This document shows positions 7,150 to 16,460 of a DNA stretch of 64,000 nucleotides, piece by piece. The notes under the pieces were generated by a model. The model was not told the origin of the DNA, did no database searches, and was given only the letters and a program-made list of their open reading frames with translations. The DNA is taken from positions 620,001-684,000 of the forward strand of contig CANMHG010000001.1 in the NCBI GenBank assembly GCA_947497585.1. The letters run 5' to 3'. The DNA comes from an uncultured Bacillaceae bacterium. Lineage in GTDB: Bacteria > Bacillota > Bacilli > Bacillales > Bacillaceae_L. The position numbers were made by a program, and so were the translations under genes. Every line of letters begins with the position of its first letter. Positions within the stretch are counted from its first letter, which is position 1.

Positions 7150-7238
7150 GCTAACAACGTTCGAAATGTTGCCAACAAAGCCGAGAGTTAAAAACTCCGA
7201 AATGACGACTTTGTTGTAAAAGCTACTCCCCTTTAGGA
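7141..7238 (-). ncRNA. yybP-ykoY manganese riboswitch aptamer
   Basis: Read on the minus strand, the conserved blocks of the yybP-ykoY class appear in order: AAAGGGGAGTAGC (5' P1 and loop L1), GTCGTCA, the GGCTTTGTTGGCAACAT segment containing the L3 core, and GCAAGACCTTT (3' P1). This class binds Mn2+ and generally turns genes on by preventing termination. It is followed by two intrinsic terminators and then the FbpB-like, DUF1232 and terC genes. A sigma-A promoter lies just upstream at 7263-7291. Confidence 0.9.
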
Positions 7239-7262
7239 GAAACTATTCAACTGTATGAGCTA

Positions 7263-7291
7263 ATAATATAGTATTCTATGTTTGTTGTCAA
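7263..7291 (-). promoter_or_regulatory. Sigma-A promoter of the riboswitch-terC operon
   Basis: Minus strand TTGACA (7286-7291), 17-bp spacer, TATTAT (7263-7268). The start point would be near 7256, giving a leader of about 255 nt before the FbpB-like gene. Confidence 0.8.
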
Positions 7292-7389
7292 TTAACTAAT
7301 TTTAGCTTATTGTAAATTCTATATTCCTCCTATTTTTTCCTGTGTAAAATGGCATACTAGAAAGTAGTTGCATTGATGGAGGCATTAAA

Positions 7390-8988
7390 ATGACCATGAT
7401 TAAAGTGTTGCTAGAAGAACCATTATTTTTGTTATTTTTTATCTTATTTTTAGGCTCGTGGTTAGGCCAAACGAAGGTTAAAGGTCTTAGTCTTGGTTCA
7501 GCTGGAGTACTTCTTATTGCTATGGTGTTTGGTCATTTTGGCTATCAGGTCTCCCCTATTGTTCAAAACTTCGGGCTAAGTTTGTTTATTGTAGCAGTTG
7601 GACTACAAGCTGGACCTCGTTTTTTTAGAATGATTCGTACGAGTGGAGTTATATTTGGAATTATTAGTATTTTAATTGTGATAATTGCCGCAATTACAAC
7701 AGTCTTAGTTTCAAAAATGTTCCATCTTTCAGAAGCTTTGAGTATTGGGATTATGACTGGTGCCCTAACTAGTACGCCAGGACTTGCAGCCGCACTTCAA
7801 GCAACTAATGACCCAATTGCATCTGTTGGATACGGCATTGCTTACCCTTTTGGAGTAATTGCAGTTGTCCTTTTCGTTCAGCTTTTGCCCCGTGTTTTAA
7901 GTGTTGACTTACAAAAGGATTTACAAGAGAAAAATAACCCTGTTAAAAATGAAGAGTCGCCAGAAGTGATAACAATTGAAGTAACGAACCCTGCTATTAA
8001 CAAGAGAACTTTACAGGAGCTAAAGTTACATAAGAACTTCTCTGTCGTAATTAGTCGTGTTATCCGAGGACAACGTAGTATTATTGCCTTAAGTGACACT
8101 GTCCTTTTAAAGGGTGATCGCCTTGTAACAGTGGGCATAAGAACAGAACTTGATAGGTTTTGTAGATATGCAGGTAAGGAAGTGCCAACTACTTTACAAA
8201 ATGTCGATCATATTAAGTTACGCAAAATAGTTGTTGATTCATATGACCTTATTGGAAAAAACATTAAGGAACTAAATCTTAGAAGAGATTACGGTGTAAC
8301 AGTGACTCGAATTGAACGTGGAGGAATTGAGTATAGCCAAAACATTCGGATGCGTCTAGAACGTGGTGATGTTTTAACAATCGTTAGTAGTGAAGATCGA
8401 TTAAATGACGTCGAAAAGTTATTTACTCGAAATAAGCTTACAATCACAAATGTCCATATCTTTTCACTTAGTGTTATTCTTTTGCTAGGTATCTTTCTTG
8501 GAATGTTTCCAATACATCTACCTGGCTTAGGAACATTAACATTAGGAATTGCAGGTGGTCCCTTGTTTGTCGCCTTAATCATTGGGCACTTTGGTAAACT
8601 AGGACCGATAAAGGCAAGATATTACCAACCCTCAAATCAGGTGATTGGCGATATTGGTCTCGCCTTATTTTTAGCCGGGGCTGGAACAACAGCAGGGCAA
8701 GGAATTGTAGATGTCATTCAATCTGAAGGTATTCGCTTAGTAATTGCCGGTGCGATTATTACAATTGTACCAATTATTACGGGATTTTTTATTGCTCGAA
8801 AACTATTTCATTTAAGTATGATACACTCACTTGGCGCCCTTTGTGGTGGTATGACAAGTACACCAGGTTTAGGGGCGGTCAATCAACTAATTGAGTCAGA
8901 AGATCCTGCGATAGCTTATGCGGCAGCTTATCCATTTGCGCTTATTTTGGTTGCGGTTGTCTCACAGCTACTAGTGTTCTTCCTTTAA
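7390..8988 (+). CDS. AspT/YidE-type transporter with two TrkA_C domains
   Basis: 532-residue membrane protein built as an internal duplication. An N-terminal set of helices (about 5-170) with GLQAGPRF and GALTSTPGLAAAL is followed by two cytosolic TrkA_C (RCK_C) domains (about 190-262 and 268-345). A C-terminal set of helices repeats the motif (GLALFLAGAGTTAG, GGMTSTPGLGAV). The AspT group exchanges dicarboxylates or amino acids such as aspartate/alanine; other members of the fold have unknown substrates. The window also holds aspartate ammonia-lyase, but 12 kb away, so no operon link. ATG at 7390 follows GGAGG. Confidence 0.75.
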   Translation: MTMIKVLLEEPLFLLFFILFLGSWLGQTKVKGLSLGSAGVLLIAMVFGHFGYQVSPIVQNFGLSLFIVAVGLQAGPRFFRMIRTSGVIFGIISILIVIIAAITTVLVSKMFHLSEALSIGIMTGALTSTPGLAAALQATNDPIASVGYGIAYPFGVIAVVLFVQLLPRVLSVDLQKDLQEKNNPVKNEESPEVITIEVTNPAINKRTLQELKLHKNFSVVISRVIRGQRSIIALSDTVLLKGDRLVTVGIRTELDRFCRYAGKEVPTTLQNVDHIKLRKIVVDSYDLIGKNIKELNLRRDYGVTVTRIERGGIEYSQNIRMRLERGDVLTIVSSEDRLNDVEKLFTRNKLTITNVHIFSLSVILLLGIFLGMFPIHLPGLGTLTLGIAGGPLFVALIIGHFGKLGPIKARYYQPSNQVIGDIGLALFLAGAGTTAGQGIVDVIQSEGIRLVIAGAIITIVPIITGFFIARKLFHLSMIHSLGALCGGMTSTPGLGAVNQLIESEDPAIAYAAAYPFALILVAVVSQLLVFFL

Positions 8989-9021
8989 GAAGGTTATGGT
9001 AGTAAAACATTATTCCTAGTA

Positions 9022-9303
9022 TTATTTTGTCTTATTAAGTACATATTCAATAAAGCCATCTCTGTGCCCTTCTTGATCAATAATTTTTCTTACGTAATAA
9101 GGATCTCGTAAAAGACCTGTTTCCTTTGATGCATCAAGTATCAACTTAATTTCTTGGTGCTGAAGCAAGTCTTTAAACCAGTCTTGCTCATGAAGTTCTT
9201 TCCATAACTCTTCTATATTTGGGTCTTTTATACGCAGAATGTATTTTTGAACAAAGCTAACCACTAGCCCAACCGTCAACATACAAAGAAATAAGAAAAG
9301 CAC
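9022..9303 (-). CDS. Small single-span membrane protein of unknown function
   Basis: 93 residues: an N-terminal membrane helix (residues 1-19) followed by a charged soluble part (IEELWKELHEQDWF...) that is probably cytoplasmic. I do not recognise the family. The GTG start at 9303 follows AAGGTGAG. It lies just downstream of the MFS gene, but the MFS terminator (9325-9357) sits between the two, so it has either its own promoter or depends on readthrough. Confidence 0.6.
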   Translation of the reverse strand: MLFLFLCMLTVGLVVSFVQKYILRIKDPNIEELWKELHEQDWFKDLLQHQEIKLILDASKETGLLRDPYYVRKIIDQEGHRDGFIEYVLNKTK

Positions 9304-9324
9304 TGTATACTCACCTTCTTATAA

Positions 9325-9357
9325 AAACGCTAAATGATATATAATCATTTAGCGTTT
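9325..9357 (-). terminator. Terminator of the MFS gene
   Basis: 14-bp stem AAACGCTAAATGAT / ATCATTTAGCGTTT with a 5-base loop, followed on the minus strand by TTTTTAT, directly after the stop of the gene at 9363-10685. Confidence 0.85.
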
Positions 9358-9362
9358 CAAGT

Positions 9363-10685
9363 TTATTTAACAGGATGTTTTTTTCGGAAAAATTGTTCTG
9401 GAACCCAGTCATTTATTGGATGTGATCGATGATGAGGAGGTTCAACCGCAACATGGGGAGCATGTTTTGGTTTGTCTTCTTGTATAATAGCCTGTTTCAA
9501 TGAGGCGTTAAGTGGTTCCCATCTTTTCAGAACCAACACAAGTAAACCTAAAACAACACCAGTTAAAGCGTAAATAATCCATGGTAGAGAATTCATTTCT
9601 ACATTACCCAATAACGCTCCACCTAATGACTTTCCACCAGCCTCGCCAAGACCAGACACAACATTTGATACTGCAAAAAATAGACCTATCATATTTGCTT
9701 TTGAAAGTTGTGAAATCGTACTATCTGTAGTCGGTAAAATGAGCATCTCACCGAAAACAAAAATGGCACCACTAATAACCAAATGCCAAAAAGTACTGGC
9801 AAAAAAGAGTGATCCTACTCCTAATCCTATAAACACAATACCTACACTCAATGCTGATAGTGGATGCACGCGGTCTATAAATCGTTTTGTAATAAGGCGT
9901 TGTGTGAAAACAACAATCACGCTATTAATCGTCCAAATCAGTGCAACATTTTCAGGAGATGGTAATATAGTTGTGGCTCTAATCGGGAGAGCTAGTGATA
10001 GTTGTGCATATAATGCCCAAACTAAGATACTTACTAAGCTGAACACTAAGAAAGGCTTATTTTTTAAAACCTTACCATACGCACCAATCGGGAGCTGAGG
10101 GCACGGAACTTCTCCACAGCTTTTTGGTAAAAGTGTCCAACTCATGACTGCGAGAACAGCATAAATCATACCTGCTGCAAAAAAAAGAATCATTGGTGTT
10201 CCTGATATGAGAAAAAAAATAATAAGACCAGCAGTCCCTGTTCCAATGTTTGCTGCAATACCTCTTAAAGAAAAAGCAGTAGTTCGATTTTCTTCGGAAG
10301 CAAATGCAGCAATAGAAGCTTTGATAGACGGTGCATGAAGTCCATTGCCGAGTCCCATTATAATTGCAGCAACTATAAGGGGGACATAATCTGTAAAGAG
10401 GCCAAATAAGATAATTCCAACACCAGCAATTAATGCACCGAGTCCAATTATAAATCTTCGTCCGATTCGATCAGCTAATATACCACCAAAAATACTTCCA
10501 AATTGAAAGGCGATTGCAATTGCTGCTAAAACGGTCCCAATTTTAGTTACTGAAAGTCCTGCATCGTTTTTTAGCATAATCGGTAAGATAGGCATGACTA
10601 GTAATGTTCCTAGATGTGCTAATAATACCCCGAGAAGTAGAATTTGAAGAGGACGTTCGAGCTTTATGATTCCTTTAATAGCCAT
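9363..10685 (-). CDS. MFS transporter (probable drug or metabolite efflux)
   Basis: About 440 residues with twelve predicted hydrophobic helices. The MFS A-motif GGILADRIGRRF lies after helix 2, and a conserved helix-4 region (GLGNGLHAPSIKA) is seen. A charged cytosolic tail (HAPHVAVEPPHHRSHPIN) follows helix 12. ATG at 10685 is preferred over GTG at 10694 because the AAGGGTGG ribosome binding site overlaps the GTG. The substrate cannot be told from sequence. It appears monocistronic with its own terminator. Confidence 0.8.
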   Translation of the reverse strand: MAIKGIIKLERPLQILLLGVLLAHLGTLLVMPILPIMLKNDAGLSVTKIGTVLAAIAIAFQFGSIFGGILADRIGRRFIIGLGALIAGVGIILFGLFTDYVPLIVAAIIMGLGNGLHAPSIKASIAAFASEENRTTAFSLRGIAANIGTGTAGLIIFFLISGTPMILFFAAGMIYAVLAVMSWTLLPKSCGEVPCPQLPIGAYGKVLKNKPFLVFSLVSILVWALYAQLSLALPIRATTILPSPENVALIWTINSVIVVFTQRLITKRFIDRVHPLSALSVGIVFIGLGVGSLFFASTFWHLVISGAIFVFGEMLILPTTDSTISQLSKANMIGLFFAVSNVVSGLGEAGGKSLGGALLGNVEMNSLPWIIYALTGVVLGLLVLVLKRWEPLNASLKQAIIQEDKPKHAPHVAVEPPHHRSHPINDWVPEQFFRKKHPVK

Positions 10686-10827
10686 AGTTACCACCCTTCA
10701 CATAATAAAAAATTTTCTCTGTTTATTCATGCCCTTCAATTTTGATAGTATCCAAAACGGGTATTCCCTATTTCTTGCTGAAAAAAAAGAAGATAGTATA
10801 CAATAACTACAGAAAGGAAGTGTAACG

Positions 10828-11640
10828 ATGGCAATAAAGTTACCTCACATTGAAGATTCTGATCGAACATTTTATTTACCACCAAAAGGACACTTCGAGA
10901 CCTTTACAGATGAAGTAGAATACGAGGAAAAGGTTAGAGAATGGGGACTTTCAACTACGAAGGAAGTAAAAAGAGAATTTTGGTATAAAGAAGCTACGTT
11001 TCAAAGGCTAGTTACTATTAAGGGTTACGAATTATATGGTGAAAGCAATGAGTACAACACGATTGTTATTGAATTTCAGGATGGCAATTTAACCTGTATC
11101 CACCCTGCCTACTTAAAAGAAATGCAATCACCAAGCTTTGGAAAAGCAAGTGCACTACCTGATGACGAAACATTACCTGCTCCAAAGGCTGCAAAAGAGA
11201 AAGTAGAGGCTACGCCAGCTACTATTACTCCTAAGGCAGGCAAAAATAAAGCAACTGAGGAGAAGTCTGTATCCCAAAAGGAAAAAACAAAAAAAGAAAA
11301 ACCAGCAAAAATAGAGTTACCAGAAGATAAAGTACATATGACAGCAACTGTAAAACAATTCGCATTAAGCTGGAACCATTTTAATGAAGAGCATGATGAG
11401 GTTGTTGTTCTCGAAAATGTCGTGATTGAACAAGAAGAGCCCATTGAAGTTGGACTTGCGTGGTGCTCTCATTCAAAAACACTAATAAAGTTTGAATTAA
11501 CACCTGGTGAGAAACTAGAATTCGATGGCAAAATCGTCAAAAAGAGATTACCTAAAGGGAAAGACGTTGAGGAAGAGTTCATTATTGAAGACCCTGTTCC
11601 GTATAAGGTTAATAACCCTTCTAAAATTAAGAAAAGCTAA
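10828..11640 (+). CDS. Conserved hypothetical protein with low-complexity linker
   Basis: 270-residue soluble protein. An N-terminal domain (1-115) rich in aromatic and acidic residues is followed by a lysine/alanine/proline-rich linker (about 118-165, AAKEKVEATPATITPKAG...KEKTKKEKPAK) and a C-terminal beta-rich domain (170-260; DEVVVLENVVIEQEEP, WCSHSKTLIKFELTPGEKL). I do not recognise either domain. It is transcribed alone from a good ribosome binding site (AAAGGAAG) and ends in a strong terminator. No signal peptide is visible. Confidence 0.65.
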   Translation: MAIKLPHIEDSDRTFYLPPKGHFETFTDEVEYEEKVREWGLSTTKEVKREFWYKEATFQRLVTIKGYELYGESNEYNTIVIEFQDGNLTCIHPAYLKEMQSPSFGKASALPDDETLPAPKAAKEKVEATPATITPKAGKNKATEEKSVSQKEKTKKEKPAKIELPEDKVHMTATVKQFALSWNHFNEEHDEVVVLENVVIEQEEPIEVGLAWCSHSKTLIKFELTPGEKLEFDGKIVKKRLPKGKDVEEEFIIEDPVPYKVNNPSKIKKS

Positions 11641-11670
11641 AGGCAGGATGTTCTCAGCCTTTAGCTTTTT
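11632..11670 (+). terminator. Terminator overlapping the stop codon of the hypothetical gene
   Basis: AAAAGCTAAAGGC / GCCTTTAGCTTTT stem (13 bp) followed by further T residues. The left arm includes the TAA stop codon. Confidence 0.9.
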
Positions 11671-11709
11671 AAATGTATTATTGTTTATACAATAATAACA
11701 AAATCGCTG

Positions 11710-12666
11710 TTAAACTTTTTCAGGTGCTGGTATCAATCCACGTTTCACATTACTATCTACAAGATTTAGTTTTTTATCAAGTTTAATAATTGCAATGAAT
11801 GGTTCATCCATTTTAGATTGGTAGCGTAGGTCAAACCAATGTACCTCGTACCCATCTTTGTGATTAATTATGTTTGCGTGCAAATGCGTAGAATGCAACA
11901 TCAAATAGTGAACAAATGAATGTTTCCGAGAAGCACGGATGATTTCGTTTTTTTCGGAAGCTTTCATTAACACTTTCGACCAAACAAAACGGTTCTTTTC
12001 AAATTTTCCTAGTTTGTATTGCTGATTATAGCTAGCAATGACTCCCCAATGGTTTAATCGAAATGTTGGAATAAGTGTATAGGTTGCACCAGGCTCACTC
12101 TCTCTAGTGATTTGTTTCAAGACATTTTGATAAACTTTAAAACGGAGTAAAATATAAAGTAGAATTGCTAAATATATAACTAAGAAAACAGTTCCAGAAT
12201 GAAAGCCAACTAACCATAGTGCAATTCCAACAATGTGTACTATCATTATAAATGGGTCGAAAATTGGTAAAATATTTAGTGCAAACCATTTATGAGTAAT
12301 TGGACGAAATGCTTGAGTTCCGTATATGTTACAGATGTCAAATAACACGTGTATAATTACAGCTAATAAGGTCCAGAAGAAAAAAGTCGTAAAAAACAAT
12401 CCCCCATTGGCCAATGTTGCTATACAAGCAATAGATAATGCAAGAAATACTTGTGCAATCAGTGAATGGCTCATACCACGGTGCATTTTAACATACGTAT
12501 CATTTCCTTTATACTTATAGAGAAAATCAACATCAGGTGCATTAGAACCTACAATTGTACAAAATAACATCGACGTAAAAAGTTCTGGATGATTAGCCAT
12601 GGTCGGATCTATAAAAGATAAACCCACTAATCCGACTCCTGTAATCACATGAGTTGACGTATCCAT
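11710..12666 (-). CDS. YfhP-like membrane-bound metal-dependent hydrolase (DUF457)
   Basis: 318 residues. The N-terminal half is a membrane domain with the DUF457 signature: THVITG near the start, a metal-binding-type NAPDVDFLYKY, and KMHRGMSHS. Several more hydrophobic helices follow (90-175) before a soluble C-terminal domain. It resembles B. subtilis YfhP in size and motifs; the family is called inner-membrane metal-dependent hydrolase but its reaction is not established. It lies 17 bp downstream of the ugtP-like gene and is probably in the same operon as galU and ugtP, which suggests a membrane-lipid or envelope role. Confidence 0.75.
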   Translation of the reverse strand: MDTSTHVITGVGLVGLSFIDPTMANHPELFTSMLFCTIVGSNAPDVDFLYKYKGNDTYVKMHRGMSHSLIAQVFLALSIACIATLANGGLFFTTFFFWTLLAVIIHVLFDICNIYGTQAFRPITHKWFALNILPIFDPFIMIVHIVGIALWLVGFHSGTVFLVIYLAILLYILLRFKVYQNVLKQITRESEPGATYTLIPTFRLNHWGVIASYNQQYKLGKFEKNRFVWSKVLMKASEKNEIIRASRKHSFVHYLMLHSTHLHANIINHKDGYEVHWFDLRYQSKMDEPFIAIIKLDKKLNLVDSNVKRGLIPAPEKV

Positions 12667-12683
12667 TATACTACCCCTCCCCC

Positions 12684-13823
12684 TTACACTCTTCCGATTT
12701 TATTTTCAGCATGCTGCCAATAATAGGTTTGCAAAACATCATTAATAATCGTATCTGTTGCACGAGGTAAATAAATGTTGGATAAGGAAGCTTTCATCTC
12801 TATCAATCTCTGTTCTTCAAAAACGAGTTTTTGAGTATCTTTGACTAAATCTTCCCACTTATCATGTAACACGGCAGCACCGTTCTCCTGAAAATAAAGT
12901 GCATTTTCCCTCTCTTGTCCTGGAGTTGCTCCAGTTAGTACAATTGGGACATTCTTTACTACTGCTTCAGATAAAATAATTCCACCTGGCTTAGTAATGA
13001 CACATGTTGCTAGCTCGAACAATTCAGCCATTTCAGTAACATAACCTAAAATACGTATGTTTTTTTCCTGATGGAATTTAAGGTGTAACTGATCATTAAG
13101 CTCAGTATTTTTCCCGCAAACAACAATAATTTGTATGTTTTTATTCTTTGTTAAACCTTCACAAATGTATTTGATTTCCTTTGACACGCCATAAGCACCT
13201 GCAACAATTAAGATAGTTTTTCTATCAGCATCAAGTTGATATTTCCCGAATAAGCTTTGGCGACAAAACAATTTTTGAAACTGTTGTTGCACAGGGATAC
13301 CTGTCACGTTTATCTTTTCTTTATCAATTTTATTTTTAATTAATTGTATTTTTAGTTCCTCAGTTGCAACAAAGAATTTATCTATTTCAGGCTGTACCCA
13401 AGAGTGATGCAAACAATAATCTGTCACAACATTATAAGTTGGGATGGAAGAATTGGTTTTCGATAAAAATGATTGAACAGCAAATGAAGGAAACGTATTA
13501 ATAATAGCATCAGGTTGCTCTTCGGCAATGATTTTCGTTAATTTAGAATATCCATATGAAAATATCGTTAGCTTTTTTCTCTTAGCAATTCCTTGGCTAC
13601 TATAATAGAACAAGCGGTAAAGCTGCCTACCACTTTTCGTATAGCTTTTTAAATATAAATTTTTGGTCCATTCATGTAATCGTGGATTGGTTTCTTGGTA
13701 AATATCTCTCACGACTACATTAGCAGTATTTTCAAATACCATACGTTCTTCAAGAGCGCGTGCCACTTGAACATGCCCATTTCCATAATTTGTTGTTAAG
13801 ATTAACACTTTTGGCTTTTTCAT
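12684..13823 (-). CDS. ugtP: Diacylglycerol glucosyltransferase UgtP-like (GT28/MGDG synthase family)
   Basis: About 380 residues, the same length as B. subtilis UgtP. The N-terminal motif LILTTNYGNGHVQVARAL is the diacylglycerol-acceptor loop of the MGDG-synthase family. The C-terminal donor site shows ITKPGGIILSEA with the UDP-sugar loop, followed by GQERENA. It should transfer glucose from UDP-glucose to diacylglycerol at the inner membrane face, giving the diglucosyl lipid that anchors lipoteichoic acid. ATG at 13823 is used; an in-frame TTG at 13832 lies very close to the GAGGAG site. The gene follows galU, which makes the UDP-glucose donor. Confidence 0.85.
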   Translation of the reverse strand: MKKPKVLILTTNYGNGHVQVARALEERMVFENTANVVVRDIYQETNPRLHEWTKNLYLKSYTKSGRQLYRLFYYSSQGIAKRKKLTIFSYGYSKLTKIIAEEQPDAIINTFPSFAVQSFLSKTNSSIPTYNVVTDYCLHHSWVQPEIDKFFVATEELKIQLIKNKIDKEKINVTGIPVQQQFQKLFCRQSLFGKYQLDADRKTILIVAGAYGVSKEIKYICEGLTKNKNIQIIVVCGKNTELNDQLHLKFHQEKNIRILGYVTEMAELFELATCVITKPGGIILSEAVVKNVPIVLTGATPGQERENALYFQENGAAVLHDKWEDLVKDTQKLVFEEQRLIEMKASLSNIYLPRATDTIINDVLQTYYWQHAENKIGRV

Positions 13824-13904
13824 TTTATACAATCGCTCCTCTGTGTTAAAATATCAAAATGGTTTTTATATAAAGGTTTCTATTAAACTAGGGATAACTC
13901 AAAT

Positions 13905-14801
13905 TTAATAAGAATGAAAACTAGATTCTCTTTTTAGCACTTCTTCCATGTACGACCGTATGTTTTGCTGGAGGTCTGCTCTTTCTAAAGCAAAGTCGAT
14001 GGTCGCTTGAATAAAACCAACTTTATCCCCAATATCATAACGAATACCTTCAAATTGATAAGCTAATACAGCTTGAGAAGCATTAAGTAAGTTAATCGCA
14101 TCTGTAAGTTGGATTTCTCCCCCTGCTCCAGGCTTAAGAGTCTGTAAGATTTGGAAGATTCCCGGATTTAAGATATAACGACCCATGATTGCATAATTTG
14201 AAGGAGCTTTATTGATTGGTGGTTTTTCTATCAGACTTTCAAGTGTAATGACACCTTTTTCAATTTCAATTCCTTTAGGAGAGACAATTCCATATTTACT
14301 GACGTCATCATCATTAACCGTCTGTATGCCTACAACAGAGGTGTGATACCGCTGGTGAATCGATAATAACTGTTTTAAACAAGGAACACCAGTGGAACGG
14401 ACAATATAGTCCCCAAGTAAAACTGCAAATGGTTCATTACCAATGAATGTTTGGCACGAAGCAATTGCATGACCTAAGCCTAAAGGTTCTTTTTGACGTA
14501 TGTAGTGTATATTTGCTAGGTTTGCGATTGATTGGACCTCTTCAAGTTGAGCCCATTTTTCTTTTGATGCTAACGTATTTTCTAGCTCATATGACTTATC
14601 AAAATGGTCTTCAATTGAACGTTTCCCACGGCCACTCACAATAATGATATCTTCAATTCCTGATTCAACTGCCTCTTCAACAATATATTGAATGGTCGGC
14701 TTATCGACGATCGGTAACATTTCTTTCGGTTGTGCTTTTGTAGCGGGTAAAAACCTTGTTCCCAGTCCACCTGCTGGAATAATCGCTTTTCGTACCTTCA
14801 T
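13905..14801 (-). CDS. galU: UTP-glucose-1-phosphate uridylyltransferase (GalU/GtaB)
   Basis: 298-residue cytosolic enzyme making UDP-glucose from UTP and glucose 1-phosphate. The nucleotide loop AGGLGTRFLPATKAQPKEM is at residues 10-28. KPTIQYIVEEAVESG, EPLGLGHAI, LLGDYI and GEIQLTDAI follow in the family order. Length equals that of B. subtilis GtaB. AAGGAGG lies before ATG 14801. It heads an apparent operon with ugtP-like and YfhP-like genes, consistent with supply of UDP-glucose for glycolipid synthesis. Confidence 0.95.
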   Translation of the reverse strand: MKVRKAIIPAGGLGTRFLPATKAQPKEMLPIVDKPTIQYIVEEAVESGIEDIIIVSGRGKRSIEDHFDKSYELENTLASKEKWAQLEEVQSIANLANIHYIRQKEPLGLGHAIASCQTFIGNEPFAVLLGDYIVRSTGVPCLKQLLSIHQRYHTSVVGIQTVNDDDVSKYGIVSPKGIEIEKGVITLESLIEKPPINKAPSNYAIMGRYILNPGIFQILQTLKPGAGGEIQLTDAINLLNASQAVLAYQFEGIRYDIGDKVGFIQATIDFALERADLQQNIRSYMEEVLKRESSFHSY

Positions 14802-14912
14802 AAAAAAGCCTCCTTAAAAAATATTCACCTACTTATTTTCATTGTAGCAAGTGAATATTAAGGAGTTGTTAAGAAGTCATAAAGAACAAATCAGAATTTT
14901 TTTTACAAATCT

Positions 14913-15734
14913 CTAACTAGTATGCATGATGATGTTTTTAAAAACGAACTCTGGTCTTTCTTCAGTGATTAAATGTCCTGTATTTTCATACGTAATTAAT
15001 TGTGCATCTGGCAAGTCGCGCACCAAACGCTTTCCAACATCAACTGGTACAACACGGTCTTCATTCCCCCATATTAACAGGGTTGGAACTTTAATTTTCT
15101 TAAGTTGATCTGACGGCAAATCTCCCTCACGATGTCTTAATAACCGAATCAATGCCTTATAAAATCCCTTTTCAGCTAATGGTCTTCCGAATTCATTAAT
15201 TAAATCTTCATTAATCAAATTTTGATTAAAAAAGACATTCTTCAAGTGATCTTTTACTTCTTTTCGTCGAATGTAATAATAGACAAACTTATCAAAAAAA
15301 GGTAAATAAGAACTCCAAACAAGGAGTCTTTTTGCAGGATTTAAATAGCCAGAACTACATAACAACACCAATTTATTTATCTTTTCAGGAGCAAGGCGTG
15401 CCATATTTAAAGCGATTTGTCCTCCCATTGAATGTGCAACAATATTTGTAGTAGAAAAGCCAAATTTGTGAATACATTCAATCATTACTTTCGCATAGTT
15501 TTCAAAACTGTAAATAAAGGATGTAGATTTTTCACTCTTTCCAAATCCAGGTAGGTCAACAGCGATAATTGAATATCTCTCTTGTAATAAAGGTAAAATC
15601 CGTCGAAACGTATAAGTGGATGAGGCAAAACCGTGGATCAGAAGAATCGGTGGTTTATCATTCAATAAGTACTCACAATACAATTTCATATCGGCTACTT
15701 TGATGTATGTTTCATTTAAACTTTTGTTAGACAA
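14913..15734 (-). CDS. Alpha/beta hydrolase
   Basis: 273 residues from TTG 15734. The oxyanion loop LIHGFASS, the nucleophile elbow AHSMGGQ (catalytic Ser), a late Asp (GNEDRVVP) and the final His (NTGHLI) form a standard triad. I choose TTG 15734 because GGGGAG lies nine bases before it; the longer GTG frame at 15761 overlaps that site. The substrate is unknown (esterase, lipase or C-C hydrolase subgroup). The SRPBCC gene lies upstream, separated by its terminator. Confidence 0.8.
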   Translation of the reverse strand: MSNKSLNETYIKVADMKLYCEYLLNDKPPILLIHGFASSTYTFRRILPLLQERYSIIAVDLPGFGKSEKSTSFIYSFENYAKVMIECIHKFGFSTTNIVAHSMGGQIALNMARLAPEKINKLVLLCSSGYLNPAKRLLVWSSYLPFFDKFVYYYIRRKEVKDHLKNVFFNQNLINEDLINEFGRPLAEKGFYKALIRLLRHREGDLPSDQLKKIKVPTLLIWGNEDRVVPVDVGKRLVRDLPDAQLITYENTGHLITEERPEFVFKNIIMHTS

Positions 15735-15818
15735 GATGGTCAACTCCCCAACGATTATCACATGTATTATTTACAAATTAGAATATGTTAATGTGCAAAA
15801 ATGTTTATTACAGGATGT

Positions 15819-15850
15819 AAAAAAGAGATCCCTTGAAGAAGAATCTCTTT
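15819..15850 (-). terminator. Terminator of the SRPBCC gene
   Basis: Minus strand AAAGAGATTC / GGATCTCTTT stem with one mismatch followed by a T-run, located just after the stop of the gene at 15875. Confidence 0.8.
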
Positions 15851-15874
15851 GATAGTGTAATATTTGGCTAAAAC

Positions 15875-16315
15875 TCAAAGATTGCTTTCAAGTATTGCCT
15901 TAATTTTGTTCAAATCCTTTATGTTTGCTTTTTTCATCATTGTTGCCATAAAAGGTGAGAAGATCTTTGAAAATCCAGACGGAATTCCTCTATTTCTTAG
16001 TGTCATTCGCGTAAGGTTTTCATTTAGAGCCTGCCATGTATAGGTGGTCTCCATCGGGAATGGACCATTGGCTGTCTTCATCACCATTTTCTGTTCTGGT
16101 ATATATTCAACAATTTCATACACATAAGCAAGATCTCTACCTAGAAATTTTGCTTTAAATGCAATTTTGGAACCAAGTGTAAGGGGTTTTGTTGTTTTCC
16201 ATTCTGCGGAATTAATATTTACATACCATTCTGGTGCATGGTCTGGATTGGCTGCATAGTTTGATACTTCTGTAAGTGGTCTCTTAATTTCAATCTCAGT
16301 AAAAACATCTACCAT
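15875..16315 (-). CDS. SRPBCC family protein (polyketide cyclase/START-like)
   Basis: 146 residues with the SRPBCC/CoxG-like pattern: IEIKRPLTEVSNYAANPDHAPEW at the N terminus (helix that caps the ligand pocket), central strands (GSKIAFKAKFLGRDLAYVYEI) and a long C-terminal helix. Such proteins bind hydrophobic ligands; no activity is assigned. ATG 16315 is preferred since GGAGG ends eight bases before it; the longer frame starts inside that site. Confidence 0.75.
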   Translation of the reverse strand: MVDVFTEIEIKRPLTEVSNYAANPDHAPEWYVNINSAEWKTTKPLTLGSKIAFKAKFLGRDLAYVYEIVEYIPEQKMVMKTANGPFPMETTYTWQALNENLTRMTLRNRGIPSGFSKIFSPFMATMMKKANIKDLNKIKAILESNL

Positions 16316-16415
16316 TTCAATAACCTCCATCTAGTCTTTATACCGTTTTATCATACTATTAGTTACTTTCTTAAGTAAACTATAGTCATACAGAATAACA
16401 ATCTTTACTGTCCCT

Positions 16416-16450
16416 AAAAAAAAGAAGACAATATTAAAATTGTCCCCTTC
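16416..16450 (-). terminator. Terminator of the RND pump gene
   Basis: Minus strand GAAGGGGACAAT / ATTGTCTTC stem followed by eight T residues, 11 bp past the stop at 16461. Confidence 0.85.
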
Positions 16451-16460
16451 TACCTATAAC

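Noticed and set aside
11671..11709. AT-only inverted repeat as terminator of the YfhP-like gene
   Set aside because: The stem has almost no GC pairs and no clean T-run, so I did not list it.
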